From the NCBI RefSeq assembly GCF_001664485.1, contig NZ_CP013630.1, positions 437,001 through 501,000 of the forward strand: a stretch of DNA of 64,000 nt. Reading direction: 5' to 3'. Position numbers and translations under genes: made by a program. Origin of the DNA: Rhizobium sp. N324 (GTDB lineage Bacteria > Pseudomonadota > Alphaproteobacteria > Rhizobiales > Rhizobiaceae). How positions within the stretch are numbered: the stretch's first letter is position 1; each line of letters begins with the position of its first letter. The notes under the pieces were generated by a model. That model had not been told where the DNA came from, made no database searches, and worked only from the letters and a program-made list of their open reading frames with translations. Of this stretch, positions 48,680 through 57,322 are shown piece after piece.

Positions 48680-48952
48680 CTATTGCTCGGCCGGGAAGTC
48701 TCTTTCAAAGTCTTCCTTTTCTTTCTTCCCGTACGCGGATGAGTAATAGCCACTACAAATCAGATATGAGCACTCATCCGGATCGCCCATTTCCCATCCC
48801 GGCAGGCAGGTGACCACGCGCTGGAATTTCTCGTTGCAAAGTCCGTGGTTTGCCAAGAGCCGCGGCTCATTTCCGAAATACGCGCTTATGGCTTTCTGGC
48901 GTGTCCATGCCGGAACGACTTTCCAATCAGCGGCGCCGCCCTCAGCGCTCAC
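48680..48952 (-). CDS. Hypothetical Cys-containing protein
   Basis: 90 residues from a GTG start (VSAEGGAADWKVVPAW), with four Cys residues (HGLCNEKF, VVTCLPGW, DECSYLICSGYY) and an acidic/basic tail. Not recognised. Immediately upstream on the same strand is a short open frame with a signal-peptide-like start (next entry), so this may be the mature half of a frameshifted secreted protein. Confidence 0.4.
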   Translation of the reverse strand: MSAEGGAADWKVVPAWTRQKAISAYFGNEPRLLANHGLCNEKFQRVVTCLPGWEMGDPDECSYLICSGYYSSAYGKKEKEDFERDFPAEQ

Positions 48953-49085
48953 ATTGCCGGTCGCACAGCGACCAGTTGGAAATCACGACCGGCTGATCGC
49001 AGGAAAAAGCCTGGACGGCGCTTCCCAGCAGGATCGAAACCAATGCCAGCAGCCGCTGGCCATAGACCATCGCGCTCTGCTTCCT
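48942..49085 (-). CDS. Short ORF with signal-peptide-like start
   Basis: From ATG 49085 the frame reads MRKQSAMVYGQRLLALVSIL, then LGSAVQAFSCDQPVVISNWS and CDRQCER*. The basic start, hydrophobic core and AVQA cleavage-like site suggest a secreted protein, and the Cys-rich end overlaps the next ORF by 11 bases in another frame. Either a tiny gene or the first part of a broken gene; low confidence. Confidence 0.3.
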   Translation of the reverse strand, partial: RKQSAMVYGQRLLALVSILLGSAVQAFSCDQPVVISNWSLCDRQCER

Positions 49086-49174
49086 CATGCCGATCTTCCG
49101 CATCCTGGTCTCCACCGCGTGCAATTTCCTGTCCCTGACGGGAACAGGCGATCTCCAAAGACGCCCTAAGATTT

Positions 49175-49248
49175 TTTTCCTAGTTCATGAAACGTTCTTA
49201 CGCCGGATTGCTGGCCGTTGCAACCATGGAATGTTGAAGTCGAAGAAT
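49175..49248. repeat. Diverged direct repeat, copy 1
   Basis: ttttcctagtt ... ttgcaaccatggaatg ... gtcga matches 54981-55055 over about 75 bases, with roughly three quarters identity by eye. In this copy the reading frame that follows (ATG 49234) ends after about 23 codons (MLKSKNMWRLAMW...). Seems to be a decayed copy of the unit at 55 kb. Confidence 0.55.
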
Positions 49249-49394
49249 ATGTGGCGATTGGCGATGTGGACGCTGGGCCGGTCTTTCCAACAGCACGCGT
49301 GAAAGACGACAAAAGCCACACCAATGCCGGAAGCCGCTGGCTCGTGCCCCTTAGTAGAGGCAACGAGCCTAACAGAGCCCCAATTGCCCTGACC

Positions 49395-49640
49395 CTACTC
49401 CTTGATCGGGATGCCGGCTTCGATGGCAGCTTCGATAAAGGCCTGCCGCGCCTCTTCCCGGTTTCGTTTGCCCGACATGACATCGGCGCAAACCGCGCAC
49501 GCCCGATCGAGCGCCGGGCCCTCTTCGGTCGGCCAGTCTTCGACCAACGCCCATGTTGCGGCCTGGGTCGTCTGGATGACCACCCACTGATCCGGGCCGT
49601 CAAGGGCCAACGTCACCGGCTTCTTCCAAATGGTTTGCAT
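49395..49640 (-). CDS. DUF982-family protein
   Basis: 81 residues, start MQTIWKKPVTLALDGPDQWV, then VIQTTQAATWALVEDWP and a helical end. This is the layout of DUF982, a small family of unknown function that is expanded in rhizobia and often plasmid- or island-borne. ATG 49640 is chosen; a longer frame to 49742 gives an unlike N-terminus. Confidence 0.75.
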   Translation of the reverse strand: MQTIWKKPVTLALDGPDQWVVIQTTQAATWALVEDWPTEEGPALDRACAVCADVMSGKRNREEARQAFIEAAIEAGIPIKE

Positions 49641-49769
49641 CGTCTCAGGATCTCCGCTGCGTGCTCTCTGCCGCCTCCTCACATAAGGCGGTTTATCCCG
49701 CGTGGCGAGGCGACGGCTTGAACGAGATGTTTTTTCCAGCAACGCCGACTGTAGCTTATGCGGCGCCTC

Positions 49770-50282
49770 TCAAAAATCCTGAGCGAATTCGCACGCCAGC
49801 AATGTCTTGCCTGGCAAGGCATCCCCCTGGCCGGCGACGATGGAAACTCTTCCAGCAAGTCCCGGCTCGGGCTGCTGATCGGCTGGGAGCTCGCGCGCAT
49901 AGCCCTTGGTGGAGGTTCCAAGCAGGTCCGAGGTCTCCGGCTTCAATCCGTATTTTTTCGCCAGATCGTCAGCGCGTTGGCCCTCGACCAGAATTCCGAC
50001 CGCATTGCTGGCAAAGAAAACCTCCGTCGACTTGAAGCCGTCGCGGCCGATCTGGCTCGGGATCTTGTAGATCGCCGCACCGAGCGACGAGGTGTCCGGC
50101 TTGGCCAGAGCTTCCGCGGCATCATAGATTTCGGTTGCCGATGTTATCGAATAGGGCGGCTTGCACAGGGCGGCATCGAAGAACTTTTCATTGGCGGAAG
50201 CGGCCATGACCTGTTCGGGCTGAAATGTCTGAAAAGCAACGCATAGCGAGAAGGCAGCGGTGCGAATTTTGGCGTTATGCAT
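49770..50282 (-). CDS. Hypothetical secreted protein
   Basis: 170 residues with a possible signal peptide (MHNAKIRTAAFSLCVAFQTF, cleavage near VMAASA at about 28). The mature part starts NEKFFDAALCKPPYSITSAT and contains FFASNAVGILVEG. Not recognised. It has its own intergenic regions on both sides. Confidence 0.6.
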   Translation of the reverse strand: MHNAKIRTAAFSLCVAFQTFQPEQVMAASANEKFFDAALCKPPYSITSATEIYDAAEALAKPDTSSLGAAIYKIPSQIGRDGFKSTEVFFASNAVGILVEGQRADDLAKKYGLKPETSDLLGTSTKGYARELPADQQPEPGLAGRVSIVAGQGDALPGKTLLACEFAQDF

Positions 50283-50468
50283 GTGATATTCCCAAGAATG
50301 GCAGTAGCGGGCCGCGTTCGATTATAAGTCCGGATGCTCAGGGGATTCGGAACGGCATTGCCACCTTAAGTTTAGCTTTCGGTCTTTTTCGAAAGTGCTG
50401 CGAGATGTTTAATTGGAGGTCGCTGTTCGAGATAGAGCATCACAGTCCCTTACGACGGCGGGAGAGCC

Positions 50469-50691
50469 ATGATCGCAGCCTATATCGATGAAATCATCAT
50501 GTTTTGCGCCGGCCTGTGGATGACCTCGGTGGGCTTTTGGTTATCTGTCGCTGCCCGGCTACTCCGCCAATCCGCTCGTCACTTCAAGTGGATGGGGTCC
50601 CATGCTGCTCGCCATCGCCGTCGTTCTGGCTGCTGCTCATAGGCTCGCCATTTCGGGTATGGGAGAGGCTTGGAGGCTCAGGCTGGAGTAA
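50469..50691 (+). pseudogene. Small membrane protein with a one-base frameshift
   Basis: From ATG 50469 the frame reads MIAAYIDEIIMFCAGLWMTS then VGF. One extra T in gggcttttggt shifts it. The continuing frame reads GYLSLPGYSANPLVTSSGWG then MLLAIAVVLAAAHRLA to the stop at 50691, which gives a two-helix membrane protein of about 73 residues. Homologues with this pattern would prove the break; none can be searched here. Confidence 0.5.
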
Positions 50692-50695
50692 ACCA

Positions 50696-50992
50696 ATGAA
50701 CAATATGATGGCTTGCCCATCGTGCGGATCGGGCGAAACAGAATCGATCGTGCACGGCGGTTCGTACATTCTTCGATGCGTCGCCTGCGGCGAAGCCATC
50801 GTCGCGACATCATTCATGGCGATGTTCGACTCGGGTGACGCGTTTTCAGCCTTTGCCGATGCAGGCCCCGGAAAACACCCTGCGCCGGAGACGCTCATCG
50901 CTCGTGGACCGCTTCGGCAGATCTCGGCGACAATCAGCGGCGTGGCGCGTTACGGAACGCTGATACGTCTGGTCCCTGACCCGAAGGATTGA
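50696..50992 (+). CDS. Small zinc-ribbon-like protein
   Basis: 98 residues starting MNNMMACPSCGSGETES with CxxC and a second RCVACGEA CxxC near residue 30, a zinc-ribbon arrangement. ATG 50696 has ggag 5-8 bases upstream and is 4 bases after the stop of the preceding broken membrane gene, so the two were probably one operon. Function unknown. Confidence 0.6.
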   Translation: MNNMMACPSCGSGETESIVHGGSYILRCVACGEAIVATSFMAMFDSGDAFSAFADAGPGKHPAPETLIARGPLRQISATISGVARYGTLIRLVPDPKD

Positions 50993-51080
50993 AATCCGAC
51001 TTGGCGTCGTTTGACGGGGCGAGCGGCTGAGTTGAGGGTGCTGAGGCCATGCAGGATGACGCTGCCTGATATCGCCGAGC

Positions 51081-51956
51081 CTAGTCGAGCGACAGCCGTA
51101 CTGCGCACCAATCCCATACCGCATCGACCGCCTTTCGCGGTGATGACGAGCGTTTGCGGATCAGGAAATAGTCCGGCTCGATGACTGTCGTCTCATCGAT
51201 CACCTGCACCAGCCGCCCGGCCTCGAGATCAGCCGCCACGAACGCCCGGCAGGCCAAAGCGACGCCCTGGCCGGCCAGCGCCGCATCGAGCGCCAGTGTC
51301 GTATGGTTGAACACCGCACCCGGCAGCTTCTCGCGCGATTGCAGGACGAGCGGCCAGGGGCTGACCGCGTCATGCAAAAGCGGCAGCTTGCGAAGCGCAT
51401 CGGCCGTCAGCGGAAGGGGCAGGCCCTTGACCAGATGCGGGCTGGCGACGGCGACCAGTTCCTGGCGGAACAGCAGCCTTGTTTCCAGCGAGGCCGGGAA
51501 GGGCCCGCGGGTCAGCCGCACCGCAATGTCCACCTGATCGCGGTCGAAGTCCGACAGCGCCTCGGTGGCGACCGTTCGCAGTTCCACGTCGGGCAGGGCG
51601 GCTTTGAACTCGGCGAGGCGCGGGATCAGCAGCTTGGCGGCGACCGTCGGGGTGACGCTGATCGTCACGGCGTCCGGCCGGGCGAGAAGCCGTCCGGTCG
51701 CATCGCCGAGCGTGTCGAAGGCGCGGGTCACATCCGCCAGATAGGCTGCGCCTTGCGGGGTCAGGGCCAAGCCGCGCGGCAGGCGTTGAAACAACATCAG
51801 GCCGAGTTGATCCTCCAGCGCGCGGACCTGCTGCGCCACCGCACCCTGAGACACTCCCAGCTCCTCGGCGGCGGCGCGGAAATTCAACCTGCGGCCCGAG
51901 ACCTCGAAGGCGCGGAGCGCATTCAGCGGCGGCAGCTTGCGGCGGGGCGGGGTCAT
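51081..51956 (-). CDS. LysR-family transcriptional regulator (GcvA-like)
   Basis: 291 residues with a winged helix-turn-helix (about 8-65: LNALRAFEVSGRRLNFRAAA then ELGVSQGAVAQQVRALEDQL) and a LysR substrate-binding domain. Divergent from the SDR gene across a 106-base region, so it most likely controls that gene and the following PNPOx-like gene. The inducer is unknown. Confidence 0.87.
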   Translation of the reverse strand: MTPPRRKLPPLNALRAFEVSGRRLNFRAAAEELGVSQGAVAQQVRALEDQLGLMLFQRLPRGLALTPQGAAYLADVTRAFDTLGDATGRLLARPDAVTISVTPTVAAKLLIPRLAEFKAALPDVELRTVATEALSDFDRDQVDIAVRLTRGPFPASLETRLLFRQELVAVASPHLVKGLPLPLTADALRKLPLLHDAVSPWPLVLQSREKLPGAVFNHTTLALDAALAGQGVALACRAFVAADLEAGRLVQVIDETTVIEPDYFLIRKRSSSPRKAVDAVWDWCAVRLSLD

Positions 51957-52062
51957 CGGCGCATTCCAGTAGATTTTCTACAGTCTGGCATGTTTCTTTC
52001 TGAGGCGAAAGTCGGGGCTGTCTCTGGCATACTGCTTCGCAATTCAACGATTGGAGGCTCCG

Positions 52063-52767
52063 ATGTCCAAAGAAAAAGTCGCTCTCATCACCGCAGGGGG
52101 TTCCGGCATGGGTGCTGCCGCCGCAAGGAAGCTGGCCGCGGACGGCTATCACATTGCGGTGCTTTCCTCGTCGGGCAAGGGCGAGGCGCTCGCCAAGGAA
52201 TTGGGCGGTGTCGGTGTCACCGGCTCGAACCTGGTGAATGGCGATGTGAAGCGGCTCGTCGATCTGGCCATGGGGAGATGGGGGCGGATCGACGCACTGG
52301 TCAATTCCGCCGGCCATGGGCCGCGCGCGCCGATCCTCGACATCACCGACGAGGACTGGCACAAGGGCATGGAGGTCTATTTCCTCAGCGCCGTGCGGCC
52401 GATCCGGTTGGTCACGCCGATCATGGAAGCCCAGGGCGGCGGCGCCATCGTCAACATCTCGACGGCATGGGCTTTCGAGCCGTCGGCGATGTTTCCCACC
52501 TCGGCCTTCGCCAGGGCGGGGCTGGCAAGCTTCACCAAGATTTTCGCCGATACCTATGCGGCGAAGAACATCCGCATGAACAATGTCCTGCCCGGCTGGA
52601 TCGACAGCCTGCCCGCCACCGAGGAACGGCGCGACAGCGTGCCGATGGGCCGCTATGGCACGTCCGAGGAAATCGCCGCGACCGTCGCCTTCCTGCTCTC
52701 CGAGGGCGCCGGCTACATCACCGGCCAGAACATCCGCGTCGACGGCGGCATTACCCGTTCCGTCTGA
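52063..52767 (+). CDS. Short-chain dehydrogenase/reductase
   Basis: 234-residue SDR. The cofactor motif TAGGSGMGAAAAR is at about 10-22 and the C-terminal IRVDGGITRSV is typical. The usual catalytic YxxxK is not in its normal form: the segment FPTSAFARAGLASFTK has Phe in place of the Tyr, as in some SDRs without classic activity. ATG 52063 has ggagg upstream. Followed by a PNPOx-like gene 9 bases later. Confidence 0.83.
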   Translation: MSKEKVALITAGGSGMGAAAARKLAADGYHIAVLSSSGKGEALAKELGGVGVTGSNLVNGDVKRLVDLAMGRWGRIDALVNSAGHGPRAPILDITDEDWHKGMEVYFLSAVRPIRLVTPIMEAQGGGAIVNISTAWAFEPSAMFPTSAFARAGLASFTKIFADTYAAKNIRMNNVLPGWIDSLPATEERRDSVPMGRYGTSEEIAATVAFLLSEGAGYITGQNIRVDGGITRSV

Positions 52768-52775
52768 GCCAGACC

Positions 52776-53384
52776 ATGGAAGCAGATCATGAAGTCGCGC
52801 CGCCGAACCTCGCGGATATAGACGCTTCCGCATGGCGGGCGCTTGAAACGGCGGCGACAAGCCCGCAGTCGGGTTTCCGGTTCTTGAACCTCTGCTCGGT
52901 GGATTCAGAGGCGAGGCCGCAGGCGCGCATGGTGGTCTTGCGGCGCGCCGACGGTCCATCACGGGTTCTGGAATTTCACAGCGACAGCCGCAGCCCGAAA
53001 TGGCTGGAGCTTTCGGCAAATCCCCATGTCACGGTCCTCGGCTTCTCCACGCAGACGCGGCTGCAGTTTCGGCTTCAGGGAACGGTCGAACTGCATGCCC
53101 CCGGCAGCGAGCCGGCGAACGACGCCTGGGACAAGCTCTCAACCTGGACGCGGACGACCTACACCGGCGGTCCGCCCGGGGACGAGTGTGGTCTTGACAT
53201 GATCGACGAGGCGGTTCTGCCGAAGCCTGCGGATGACGCGAAGGGAAAGCCGCACTTCGGCCTGCTGATCTTTCGCGCCCGCACGCTGGACTGGTTCCAG
53301 TTGCGCCGGCAGGGCAATCGAAGGGCGCTGCTGACCTATGAGGAGACGGGCGCGCTTGCGGCCTGTCGATGGGTCAATCCATGA
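52776..53384 (+). CDS. Pyridoxamine 5'-phosphate oxidase-like FMN-binding protein
   Basis: 202 residues with a split-barrel FMN-binding fold: RFLNLCSVDSEARPQARMVV, then EFHSDSRSPKWLELSANPHV and the C-terminal LDWFQLRRQGNRRALLTYEE. The fold fits the pyridoxamine oxidase-like (Alr4036-type) group, which is not true PdxH. It is 8 bases after the SDR stop, in the same operon. Confidence 0.82.
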   Translation: MEADHEVAPPNLADIDASAWRALETAATSPQSGFRFLNLCSVDSEARPQARMVVLRRADGPSRVLEFHSDSRSPKWLELSANPHVTVLGFSTQTRLQFRLQGTVELHAPGSEPANDAWDKLSTWTRTTYTGGPPGDECGLDMIDEAVLPKPADDAKGKPHFGLLIFRARTLDWFQLRRQGNRRALLTYEETGALAACRWVNP

Positions 53385-53440
53385 CGAGGGCTATGACATT
53401 GGACCATGACAGGGGGCCATGACACGGGGTGGGCGCGCCC

Positions 53441-54905
53441 TCATGGGCGCAGCCGGACGACGATCGAAGCTCCAGGGACGCGCAATTGTTCGGCCATCGC
53501 CTGCAGATCTTCCCCGTCCGTTCCCGCCAGAACAATACGGCCATCCATGATCGGCTCCCGCATCCAGGATTCGATGACGACCTTGTCGTTGATCAGCAAC
53601 TGCGTTTGCCGTCCCAATGCGGCTTGCGTGAAATCGCGGAATTTGGCGGCGCTTTCCGGCGTGAGCACGATAGTCAGCCCCCGGTCGTAAGAGATGGGGG
53701 ACTGGGCGACCTCGGCGCTCTTCACCGCCAGCGCGACAGGCGCGATCGCCTCAGGCCCGGCATTGCCCGTCGCCACCGTCTCTTGCGATGCTGGTGGCGA
53801 AGGCGGCGTCGAAAGCGCATCGAGTATGCCTGACCCCGCCTTTTCAGATGGCAGCGGCTCGATATGCAGATCGGGCCTCTAAGACCTTGGCCGTCAGCAC
53901 GGCGGGGAGCGGCAGGCGCGCCGGCATGTCGTCCCGCAATATGTGGGTGTAGGTGCGCAGCGTAAATCCGCCTGTGGTCACGCTCACGATCTCGGTGGTT
54001 TCGACCGTTGAACCATCGTCCAGCGACACGACGAATGTGACGCTTCGGGTCTTGCCGGCGCGTTTGATGGATGCCAGCTGATCGGAGGTAAGGTTCTTTA
54101 CCCGTTCGGGAAAGGCCGCCATCATCTTTGCGATCGCCGGCTGCTGCGACTGGCTGAAGGCCGCTGGATCGACGTCTTCGGACATGGAAAGGGTCGCCAT
54201 GCGCGCGGCCGCGTCGGTGGACTCAAGGGTCCAGGTCGACGCTACGGTGACATTGACGCCGCTATAATCCTCGATCCGCGACCCTGCCGCGGGCTGCCCG
54301 ATCTGCATGAGCTGGTCCTGATGGAATTGTCCGGTCGCAAGCAGCTGCGCCTCCGGCGCCAAGGCGGTGACAATCAGCAGCGGGTTTTGCTCTATCTTGC
54401 CGATGATGCCAGTGACGCCGTTCTCCGAGGTCGCGGCCCCACCCGGTCCATTGGCGGCCATCTCCCGCATATGCGCCAGGATCCGATCGACGCCGAACAG
54501 ATTGGTGGGAAAGCCGTTCAAATCCGTTTCAAGTTCGAGCGAGCTTGTGCCATAGGCCGTCAGGGAATTCTGATAGAGCAGGTTCATCTGATAGCTGTCG
54601 GCAGGACCGGCGGTGCCTTCCGGCAGCTCGGCATTGAGGGACCAGCGGACGCGCATGCCGTTTTCATCCCGCGACAGAACCGTCATGCGGGGGTGAAATA
54701 CGCCGCGCGCCGTCACCGAGGCGCCCGGCTTGTCGAACCAGAACGACATGTCGCTTTCGGTGGCTTTTTGCACGCTGTAGCCATGCTCGACGCCGGTCGC
54801 CGGCGCATAACCGGGGATGGTGACGCCATCCTCGGACTGTGCCGGGCCGGAGAGCGTGACGCAGACGCAAAACCAGACAAGTCTTTTCCACCGTGGTAAT
54901 TTCAT
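53441..54905 (-). pseudogene. Secreted protein with C-terminal SecDF-P1-head-like domain, split by a frameshift
   Basis: From ATG 54905 (MKLPRWKRLVWFCVCVTLSG, a signal peptide) the frame is open for 353 codons and ends in LEARSAYRAAAI at 53844. In another frame, with no start codon, the sequence continues from just after the TAG at 53879: RPDLHIEPLPSEKAGSGILD..., then a SecDF P1-head-like domain (SPISYDRGLTIVLTPESAAK then GRIVLAGTDGEDLQAMAEQL) to 53441. Joining the frames near 53870 gives one protein of about 485 residues. The first half is unrecognised. The break could also be a sequencing error. Confidence 0.6.
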
Positions 54906-54980
54906 GCTGGCTGGCCTCTGACATCCCTGCCGAGATCCTAGCAGGAAGACCTCGGTGATATAAGATCAAAGATAAGAATA

Positions 54981-55055
54981 TTTTCCTAGTTTGTGAATGA
55001 TGCTTGCGCTAGGTTGCACGCAATTGCAACCATGGAATGCTGAATGTCGAGCAAA
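54981..55055. repeat. Diverged direct repeat, copy 2, with hairpin ggttgc-N8-gcaacc
   Basis: Pairs with 49175-49248. Contains the inverted repeat ggttgc (55012-55017) with gcaacc (55026-55031) directly before the conserved atggaatg. It covers the upstream region of the nested small ORF and the downstream gene. Confidence 0.55.
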
Positions 55056-55175
55056 TTTTTTCCCGTTGTCGAGGTGGTCGTCTGGACGCGCTTCGGCCGG
55101 CGCCTGCAGAATTCCCGGCCTCGCAAGGTTGGCGTCTTGCCGAAGGATCGACCGGCAACGACGGCGAAGGGCTGA
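55044..55175 (+). CDS. Possible 43-residue leader ORF
   Basis: ATG 55044 reads MSSKFFPVVEVVVWTRFGRR to TGA at 55173-55175, whose last base is the first base of the following gene's ATG (tgatg). The one-base overlap suggests coupled translation. The start region is conserved in the repeat copy at 49.2 kb. Too short to be sure it is a gene. Confidence 0.35.
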   Translation: MSSKFFPVVEVVVWTRFGRRLQNSRPRKVGVLPKDRPATTAKG

Positions 55176-55762
55176 TGGTGGAATTCAACCCGCGCGACAA
55201 GAGCCGAACCACTGCCGGGAAGACGCGGGCGATGGTGCGCAAGCATACCGCGCCGCCCGGCGGGAGCGATGACGGCAGCCTCCGCTGGCAATGGCTGACG
55301 ATCCAGCTGCTGGAATCGCCGGCGTTCACGACGTTGAGCGCCAATGCCTGCCGCGCCTTCTTCCGCATCGTCATCGAACACACCGCCCATGCCGCTCTCG
55401 AAAACGGCAAGCTTGTGGTGACCCATCCCCAGTTCGTCTCCTACGGTGTCACCGGCGAATATGTCGCCGATGCGCTCGATGAGCTGGCCTATAAGGGGCT
55501 GATCAAAGTTCACCGCGGCCGGGCAGGCAGCGGGGTCGCGCATCCCAACCGGTTCACGCTGACATTCGTCGGTGACCATGAAGGTGCGCCGGCGACCGAC
55601 GAGTGGAAACAATGCACGGTGGAAAGGTGCCGGAAATGGTCCGAGACCGACCGCAAACTTGCCGCCGACAAACGTGGGCGTGTCGGCCGGAAGAAAAAAA
55701 CGCCACTTCGGGATCCCGAAATCCCACCGCTTCGGGATCCCGAAATTCGCCGCGCTTCGTGA
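55175..55762 (+). CDS. Unrecognised winged-helix-like protein (possible replication- or plasmid-type regulator)
   Basis: 195 residues. The middle (LRWQWLTIQLLESPAFTTLS, then LVVTHPQFVSYGVTGEYVAD and ELAYKGLIKVHRG) reads like a winged helix-turn-helix as in plasmid or phage replication/regulatory proteins; that is an inference. The basic C-terminus (GRVGRKKKTPL) ends in two DPEI repeats that come from the palindromes below. ATG 55175 has gaaggg 6 bases upstream. A longer frame from 55037 is unlikely. Confidence 0.55.
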   Translation: MVEFNPRDKSRTTAGKTRAMVRKHTAPPGGSDDGSLRWQWLTIQLLESPAFTTLSANACRAFFRIVIEHTAHAALENGKLVVTHPQFVSYGVTGEYVADALDELAYKGLIKVHRGRAGSGVAHPNRFTLTFVGDHEGAPATDEWKQCTVERCRKWSETDRKLAADKRGRVGRKKKTPLRDPEIPPLRDPEIRRAS

Positions 55763-55823
55763 GCTGTGACCCTCAGGAAAGAGTGAAGGATTTCAATGCC
55801 GCAGCCAATTTCGGGATTCCGAA
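55707..55823. repeat. Three copies of the palindrome TTCGGGATYCCGAA
   Basis: Perfect palindromes at 55707-55720 and 55731-55744 (24 bases apart), and a third with one changed base at 55810-55823. The first two lie in the 3' end of the winged-helix-like gene, and the third in the 3' end of the convergent methyltransferase gene. They may be protein-binding sites or transcript-end hairpins. Confidence 0.6.
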
Positions 55824-56545
55824 GTGCTATATAGAGTTTGGTGGGGACGCAGGCACTTTGCCACGATCAGGAACTCCGTCTCCCGCCCGCCGATCCTTCC
55901 GGCCGAAACTGTGCGAAGCAGAAGGCCGAAAGCCTCATAAAGCCAATAAAGCGGGGGAATCCGGTCCTTGAGCGCATGCACCTGCGTCGACACATACTCG
56001 CCGACGAAGACGATATCCATGCCGAGCTCCTTCAAAGTCCCGGCAATCTCCGAATGGGATGCCTCGGCGGCGTGCTCGACACGAAAGGGGGCATAACCCG
56101 GCTTTCCTGCGTTTTTCTGCCGCAGGACGTAGCGATAGAACAGGACGTGGGTCCACCAGGGCGTAAGGTCGGTGAAGATCCCTTTGGCCGAGTTCAGGAT
56201 CGGACCCTTGACGAAGACCAGACCGCCGGGAGACAGGGTGTCATGGGCTCTGAGCAGGGCGGCGCGCGGGCTTTCCAGATGTTCGAGGACGTCCCAGAAG
56301 ACACAGGCGTCGAAGCGGCGATCTCCATAGTCGATGGTCTGCGCATCGCCGAGAATCCGCTCGCAAGCGTCCCGGTTCCTCTCGAGCTGCTCCTTCGAGA
56401 TATCCAGGACCGTATATCTCGCGCCTGCCAACGGGATATGCGTGCGCGAGCCGCCGCCAACCTCAAGAATGTCGGTGTTGATCTTGCTGGAAAACGCTGA
56501 TTGCGCATGCGACAGCGCGTCGTTTACCCACGGCGAAGCCATCAT
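55793..56545 (-). CDS. Class I SAM-dependent methyltransferase
   Basis: 250 residues. Motif I is NTDILEVGGGSRTHIPL, with YTVLDISKEQL as motif II and the later CVFWDVLEHLESP as motif IV, typical of small-molecule methyltransferases such as UbiE-like enzymes. The C-terminus (about 185-230) is hydrophobic. Substrate unknown. Its C-terminal residues run into the third palindrome. Confidence 0.75.
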   Translation of the reverse strand: MMASPWVNDALSHAQSAFSSKINTDILEVGGGSRTHIPLAGARYTVLDISKEQLERNRDACERILGDAQTIDYGDRRFDACVFWDVLEHLESPRAALLRAHDTLSPGGLVFVKGPILNSAKGIFTDLTPWWTHVLFYRYVLRQKNAGKPGYAPFRVEHAAEASHSEIAGTLKELGMDIVFVGEYVSTQVHALKDRIPPLYWLYEAFGLLLRTVSAGRIGGRETEFLIVAKCLRPHQTLYSTSESRNWLRH

Positions 56546-56634
56546 CGTCCCTCCCCGGAGAGATTAGCGTCTGCGACCATAAGTAAGCATTAATATAATA
56601 TTTAAGCAATATTTAACTTAAGAAGTCGATTTGC

Positions 56635-56742
56635 CTAAAGCGCGTTGCGTCAAACTTGATTCATGCGACGCGCTTTAGCTCTTTGTTTTCACGCATGTCG
56701 TTGCCGCAAAACCGCGGCACACTTTTGCGCGACATGCTTTAG
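56635..56742. repeat. RIME1-like rhizobial intergenic element
   Basis: 108 bases with two large palindromes: ctaaagcgcgttgcgtc ... gcgacgcgctttag (56635-56678) and gcatgtcgttgccgcaaaac ... cgcgacatgc (56693-56739). Length and two-palindrome layout match the Rhizobium-specific intergenic mosaic element RIME1. Confidence 0.7.
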
Positions 56743-56810
56743 TTTCGCGCAATCTTCCTGATGTACCCGCAGGTCTGATGATCTCAGAGGCGCTGCGGCC
56801 GGAGGAATGC

Positions 56811-57131
56811 ATGATGGTGGGAATTTTTCGGGCCCTGGCCGTCCTGACGATGATGACGGCGCTTGCCGGCTGCATCGACCATGCCAATGATCCGGTGCTC
56901 CTGGCGGTCGGCGTACCGGTCAATCCGCCTGCAGTTGCGCACGGCCTTTGCATGACCGACGGCAACGCCATGTATCGTGAGGCGAGGAGACAGTATGAGC
57001 TGCGCGCCCAGCTGACTGGCTATGCCGAGGCCGATGAGCTGGAGGCGGAAACGATAGCGCGCGCTGCGGCCCACCGGCAATATGTCGCCTGCCTCTCCGG
57101 CCAGGGCTACCGGACATTATACGCGGATTGA
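56811..57131 (+). CDS. Small predicted lipoprotein
   Basis: 106 residues. MMVGIFRALAVLTMMTALAG then CIDHA gives a lipoprotein signal with lipobox LAGC. The mature part has a Cys pair (HGLCMTDG, YVACLSGQ) and a helical middle. Start ATG 56811 has ggagg 5 bases upstream. Function unknown. Confidence 0.65.
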   Translation: MMVGIFRALAVLTMMTALAGCIDHANDPVLLAVGVPVNPPAVAHGLCMTDGNAMYREARRQYELRAQLTGYAEADELEAETIARAAAHRQYVACLSGQGYRTLYAD

Positions 57132-57322
57132 GAACAGAGAATTCGTAATTCCGCCCGAGCGCCGCTTGAGCTCTTGCACCGATCGCGGCTTTTCACGTTT
57201 TTTGGCGATTTGGTCACGCCGGATCGCCTGCAATCACGAGTTTTGGAAGTTGCATGTGAACCGGGAACTCCGCGGCCGAGAAAGGCATTTTCATCAGGTA
57301 AATCCACTAAGGAGGGTTTATC

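Noticed and set aside
51303..53384. 693-codon open frame spanning the LysR antisense, the SDR in another frame and the PNPOx-like gene
   Set aside because: Only the last 202 codons (from 52776) encode a recognisable protein; the rest is a shadow of the neighbours.
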